In this document: positions 41,971-45,205 of the stretch, one piece after another
How the letters are laid out: each line of letters begins with the position of its first letter
How positions within the stretch are numbered: the stretch's first letter is position 1
From: Bryobacteraceae bacterium
GTDB lineage: Bacteria > Acidobacteriota > Terriglobia > Bryobacterales > Bryobacteraceae
Direction of reading: 5' to 3'
Length of the DNA stretch: 45,205 nucleotides
Assembly: GCA_025980435.1 (NCBI GenBank)
Contig: JAICXK010000010.1
Location: forward strand, 1-45,205
Notes under the pieces: generated by a model
Database searches by the model: none
The model's input: only the letters and a program-made list of their open reading frames with translations
What the model was told of the DNA's origin: nothing
Translations under genes and position numbers: made by a program

Positions 41971-42423
41971 CTATTTCCGGGCCTGATAATACGATTCTAG
42001 CTCCTTCCAGATGTCGTCGTCGTGCGGCTGCCAATCGGGAGACTGATGGCCAGTGATCTGCAACTCTTCAATGCTCAAGGTACCGTGGCCGAACGGACAA
42101 ATCCATTCGGTCTGGGGCCGCCCGGAAGTAACGATATTCCCCCACGAGCCCTTTCGCAAAGGCATAATCAGCCGGTGGAGGCAGATCCGGCAGCGGCGGC
42201 GTTGGTCCCAGAAAATAGCGAACAGCACGCCTGCACCAATCAGCCAGACTCCCAGAGTTGCGAAGGTAAACAGCATGTCGTGGAGAAAGAGCGGGGGCGG
42301 GGGACCAAATTGTGGTAAAGGCGGAGGGGGCTGCGGATAGAAAAAAATAAGGGCGGCCTGGAGACCGCACACGGCTCCGGCGCCAAGCACGAGCTTGGCA
42401 GCAAGATAGAGCCAGTACTTCAT
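41971..42423 (-). CDS. Small two-span membrane protein with paired cysteines
   Basis: A 150-residue protein not recognised as a named family. Two hydrophobic spans (about 8-28 and 50-70) are separated by a proline-rich loop (YPQPPPPLPQFGPPPP). The C-terminal soluble part has CRICLHRL and, 30 residues later, CPFGHG, a CxxC...CPxGHG pattern that resembles a zinc ribbon. The tail HDDDIWKELESYYQARK is acidic. It lies between the PBP gene and the proline dehydrogenase gene on the same strand. Zinc binding is inferred from the cysteines. Confidence 0.6.
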   Translation of the reverse strand: MKYWLYLAAKLVLGAGAVCGLQAALIFFYPQPPPPLPQFGPPPPLFLHDMLFTFATLGVWLIGAGVLFAIFWDQRRRCRICLHRLIMPLRKGSWGNIVTSGRPQTEWICPFGHGTLSIEELQITGHQSPDWQPHDDDIWKELESYYQARK

Positions 42424-42471
42424 TCCCTTATTAGACTCCTTTTATCCCGTGATCGTTCCGGCATCGGCGTA

Positions 42472-43386
42472 TCAACTCCGAACAAGGTTTCTGGCGAGAA
42501 AGAGCAAGTTAGCCGGCCGTTCCGCCAAGCGGCGCATGAAATAGGGGTACCAGGCATCTCCATAGGGCACGTACAGCCGCAGGCGAAAGCCCTGCGAAAC
42601 CAGTTCGCGCTGCAGATCTCGCCTGATTCCATAAAGCATCTGAAATTCGAAACGATCCGCGGGAATATTATGTTCCCGAATATGACGCACAGCTTCGCGA
42701 ACAATCGCCTCGTCGTGGCTGGCGACGGCGGGATAAACGCCTTGGGCCAAGAGCAGCTTCATCAATCTGACGTAATTGGCATCGACATCCGATTTTCGGG
42801 TGAAGGCGACGGAGGCGGGTTCGCGATAGGCACCCTTACAGAGCCGGATGGGGATGCTTCGCTCGGAAAGCATCCGAATATCGGCTTCACTACGGTACAA
42901 GTAGGCCTGAATCACGGCGCGAACGTGGCCGGGCAAGAGGTCCTGAAAGCCGGAGACGAACTGCAAGGTGCGCTCGGTATGGGCGCTAGATTCCATGTCG
43001 ACCTCAACCCGGGTGTTCATGGACTTGGCCCGCTGGATCAGTGCGATCACGTTTTCGCGACAGGCCGATTCGGAGAAGTCGAGGCCGAACTGAGTCAGTT
43101 TGATGGACACAGTAGCGGAGAGCTTCGCGCGGTCAATTTCAGTCAAAGCAGCCAAATAGGAATCCCTGGAACGTGCGGCGTCCGCAAGAGATGCCACGTT
43201 CTCTCCCAGGCAATCGAGGGTGCCGAGAATTCGTTCATTCAAAAGGTTTTGAAGGACCTGGATGCCATCATCGAGGGTCTGGCCGGCGATGAAACGCGAG
43301 GTCAGCCTGCGGGAAACCGATGAGTTCTCGATCCAGCGGCGCAGCCAGCCCCGTTCCGACAAATAAAGAAGCATACGGCGCAGCAT
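42472..43386 (-). CDS. Proline dehydrogenase
   Basis: A 304-residue monofunctional FAD enzyme oxidising L-proline to pyrroline-5-carboxylate. Motifs of the TIM barrel: LSATVSIKLTQFGLDFSESA, TRVEVDMESSAHTERTLQFV, AVIQAYLYRSEADIRMLSER, PIRLCKGAYREPASVAF and the proline-binding C-terminal stretch YPYFMRRLAERPANLLFLAR with the conserved Arg pair. Length fits the single-domain bacterial enzyme. Pyrroline-5-carboxylate dehydrogenase is not in the window, so the pair is split. Confidence 0.93.
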   Translation of the reverse strand: MLRRMLLYLSERGWLRRWIENSSVSRRLTSRFIAGQTLDDGIQVLQNLLNERILGTLDCLGENVASLADAARSRDSYLAALTEIDRAKLSATVSIKLTQFGLDFSESACRENVIALIQRAKSMNTRVEVDMESSAHTERTLQFVSGFQDLLPGHVRAVIQAYLYRSEADIRMLSERSIPIRLCKGAYREPASVAFTRKSDVDANYVRLMKLLLAQGVYPAVASHDEAIVREAVRHIREHNIPADRFEFQMLYGIRRDLQRELVSQGFRLRLYVPYGDAWYPYFMRRLAERPANLLFLARNLVRS

Positions 43387-43510
43387 GAAGTTTGCCGGAA
43401 GCGGTTTCCAGCGATCTTTTCACTTGGCCGTGGCGGTGCGTGGGCCAATTCCAATATAGCCGTTGATTTGGGGTGAACTATTTCTCAGGCCCGCCGTTTC
43501 GGGTTAAGAA

Positions 43511-43548
43511 GCCGGCTCGAAAGCCGACTTTGCAGGCCAGAGGCCCGC
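43511..43548. repeat. Tandem imperfect hairpins upstream of the proline dehydrogenase gene
   Basis: GCCGGCT (43511-43517)-CGAA-AGCCGAC (43522-43528), one mismatch, directly followed by GCAGGCC (43532-43538)-AGA-GGCCCGC (43542-43548), one mismatch. Two short GC-rich hairpins in tandem in a 180-base gap with no gene (43387-43568). This twin-hairpin build resembles extragenic palindromic repeats; only this copy lies in the window. Confidence 0.4.
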
Positions 43549-43568
43549 TCCAGCCGTCAAATCACTAC

Positions 43569-44105
43569 CTAGATGAAGAGAGCGTGGCTGCAAATTGCGA
43601 GACCGCTGCCAATCAGCGCTCCGGCGGCGACATCGCTGAGGAAATGCATGCCGAGCAGGATGCGCGAGGTCGCAACACTCATGGCACAAAATAGCAATGC
43701 GGGAAGGAGCGCCGGGTAGAACTCACTGAGCGCAATTGCCACGGAAAATGCGGTAATTGTATGGCCTGACGGAAAAGAGAACTGGTCAGGAGGCAGCAGA
43801 GTGGCCCAGCAGTGCGGCTCGATTTCACAAGGACGTCTGCGTCCGGAAAGCTTCTTGAGCGACAGGAACACGCCGACGCCGACCAGAGCGGCGGAACCCG
43901 CGGAAGCGATCGCCGCCAGACGATTGGCGCCGCCGAACAGCAAAACAAACAGGCCGGCGAGATACCACAGCCAACCATCTCCGGCGCGCGTAGCAGCAAT
44001 CGCCCACAAGCGGATCCATTTCGGCGCAGGCCACTTGTTTACCTTGCGCATCAGCTGGTAATCGCGCGTGGCTATGAAGTGAAACATCAGCCGGTGGGCC
44101 GTCAT
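43569..44105 (-). CDS. PAP2-family membrane phosphatase
   Basis: A 178-residue polytopic membrane phosphatase. The three PAP2 motifs are present: KKLSGRRRP (K84 to P92, KX6RP), PSGH (112-115) and SRILLGMHFLSD (147-158, SRX5HX3D), with about five hydrophobic spans. Family members remove phosphate from lipid phosphates such as phosphatidic acid or undecaprenyl pyrophosphate. Which is used here is unknown. It is divergent from the MGDG-synthase-like gene, so a link to lipid or envelope synthesis is plausible. Confidence 0.9.
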   Translation of the reverse strand: MTAHRLMFHFIATRDYQLMRKVNKWPAPKWIRLWAIAATRAGDGWLWYLAGLFVLLFGGANRLAAIASAGSAALVGVGVFLSLKKLSGRRRPCEIEPHCWATLLPPDQFSFPSGHTITAFSVAIALSEFYPALLPALLFCAMSVATSRILLGMHFLSDVAAGALIGSGLAICSHALFI

Positions 44106-44188
44106 GGAACGGCCCTTTCACCTAATAAGTTTACGAGATTGAACACGGTTCTGGTACTTGCGCACTGACAACGTGTTTAAAATCGAGT

Positions 44189-45205
44189 TTGCCTGAATCG
44201 GCGACGCTCGATTTTGTTTATTTCGATGCAGGCGGCGGCCATCGAAGCGCGGCTCTTGCCCTTCAATCCGCAATTGCGTCGAGCGGTCACGCCTGGACTG
44301 TTAGGCTGGTGAACCTTCAGGAGGTTCTGGATTCGCTGGACATCTTTCGCAAGCTGAGCGGCATACGCCTGCAGGACATCTACAACCTGATTCTGGCGAA
44401 AGGCTGGACGCTTGGATCAGCGCAACTCCTCCGATTGATGCACGGAGTGATTCGCCTCTATCATCCCGCGCAGGTTCGATTACTCACGGCGTTCTGGAAC
44501 CGGCAGCGTCCGGATCTGGTGGTTTCGCTGGTGCCGAACTTCAATCGAGCCCTCTTCCAGAGCCTGCAGAGTGCGATGCCCGGGTCCCCTTTCGTAACGA
44601 TATTGACGGACCTGGCGGATTACCCGCCGCATTTCTGGATGGAGAGGCAAGCCCAGTATCTGATCTGCGGAACGCAGCACGCGATGGATCAGGCAGCGGC
44701 ACTGAGCTACCCGAAACAGCGCGTCTTCAGGACCGGTGGAATGATCCTCCGGCCGGAGTTTTATGAAGCTCCGGATTGCAATCGGGCGGAGGAACGTATG
44801 CACCTAGGGCTCCAGGCTCACCTGCCGACCGGCCTGGTGCTATTCGGCGGCGAGGGTTCGAACGCGATGTACTCCATCGCGGAACGGTTGGGGAATAGCA
44901 CGTTGGATCTGCAACTCATTGTGATCTGCGGGCGTAATCAACGGCTGCGGCAGAAGCTGAAAGCGCTTAAGAGCAGGAATCCGATTTGGGTTGAAGGCTT
45001 CACAAAGGAAATCCCTCACTTTATGCGAATGGCCGATTTCTTCATTGGCAAGCCGGGCCCTGGGAGTATTTCCGAAGCGCTTCAGATGAAACTGCCCGTT
45101 ATCGTGGAACGGAACGCCTGGACCCTGCCGCAAGAGAGATACAACGCAGAGTGGGTCCAAGAACAGGGTGTTGGGCTGGTGGTGCGCCATTTTCGGGAGA
45201 TTGAG
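44189..45205 (+). CDS. MGDG-synthase-like glycosyltransferase (3' end outside window)
   Basis: At least 339 residues, truncated by the window edge. The frame is open from 44129; the only usual start is TTG at 44189 (PESATLDFVYFDAGGGHRSA). The N-terminal glycine loop DAGGGHRSAALALQSAI is typical of monogalactosyldiacylglycerol synthase/diglucosyldiacylglycerol synthase and MurG-type (GT28) enzymes. TDLADYPPHFWM resembles the acceptor loop. The C-terminal nucleotide-sugar site has LFGGEGSNAMYSIAERLG, LQLIVICGRNQRLRQKLKAL, and GKPGPGSISEALQMKLPVIV. A membrane glycolipid synthase is the most likely product; the acceptor is unproven. Confidence 0.82.
   Translation, partial: MPESATLDFVYFDAGGGHRSAALALQSAIASSGHAWTVRLVNLQEVLDSLDIFRKLSGIRLQDIYNLILAKGWTLGSAQLLRLMHGVIRLYHPAQVRLLTAFWNRQRPDLVVSLVPNFNRALFQSLQSAMPGSPFVTILTDLADYPPHFWMERQAQYLICGTQHAMDQAAALSYPKQRVFRTGGMILRPEFYEAPDCNRAEERMHLGLQAHLPTGLVLFGGEGSNAMYSIAERLGNSTLDLQLIVICGRNQRLRQKLKALKSRNPIWVEGFTKEIPHFMRMADFFIGKPGPGSISEALQMKLPVIVERNAWTLPQERYNAEWVQEQGVGLVVRHFREIE

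Overview
The window reads as chromosomal DNA of an Acidobacteriota member, probably close to the Solibacter/Bryobacter group. The grounds are a 1,110-residue Oar-like TonB-dependent receptor with an N-terminal carboxypeptidase-type domain, several TTG and GTG starts, moderately high GC, and the mix of TPR, PilZ, CPBP-protease and sigma-54 genes. This assignment is an inference from gene content; no rRNA or tRNA gene was seen. No prophage, transposase gene, CRISPR array or plasmid function was recognised.

Layout. 1-5.3 kb: the 3' end of a molybdopterin oxidoreductase gene, a DUF72 gene, a secreted TPR protein, and the Oar-like receptor with an almost ideal sigma-70 promoter. 5.4-9.2 kb: a DeoR-type repressor, divergent from a two-gene unit made of a polytopic membrane protein and a histidine-rich exported protein whose predicted mature N-terminus is a histidine. 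9.1-15.6 kb: a soluble PRC/MgtE_N/CBS protein, a DinG-type Fe-S helicase with queD, a 7Fe-type ferredoxin, galU, a TPR-thioredoxin protein and a small secreted protein. 15.6-19.4 kb (minus strand): a DapA-like aldolase/lyase, a PLP decarboxylase, pyrD and a RidA protein. 19.5-26.9 kb: housekeeping genes including a PilZ protein, a CPBP protease, a BamE-like protein, gapA, dciA, glmM and an Rrf2 regulator paired with cysK.

26.9-39.4 kb is a flagellar region on the plus strand: flbD, motA, motB, the flagellin gene, fliD, a small unknown gene, flgB, flgC, fliE, fliF, fliH, fliI, fliJ, and then a sigma-54 activator of unusual build (AAA+, then Fis-type helix-turn-helix, then a degenerate C-terminal receiver). 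FlgB has a strong sigma-54 promoter match (GG-N10-GC) and the flagellin gene a weaker one, which fits the activator at the end of the cluster. fliG is absent from its usual place between fliF and fliH, and no fliS was recognised after fliD. A G-quadruplex-capable, strongly folded stretch lies before flbD.

39.4-45.2 kb: a class A penicillin-binding protein, a small membrane protein with cysteine pairs, proline dehydrogenase and a PAP2 phosphatase on the minus strand, then the 5' part of an MGDG-synthase-like glycosyltransferase on the plus strand that runs off the window.

The best candidates for something not well described are the sigma-54 activator with its receiver at the wrong end, the folded/G4 leader before the flagellar genes, the exported N-terminal-histidine protein with its membrane partner, and the missing fliG with an orphan start codon.
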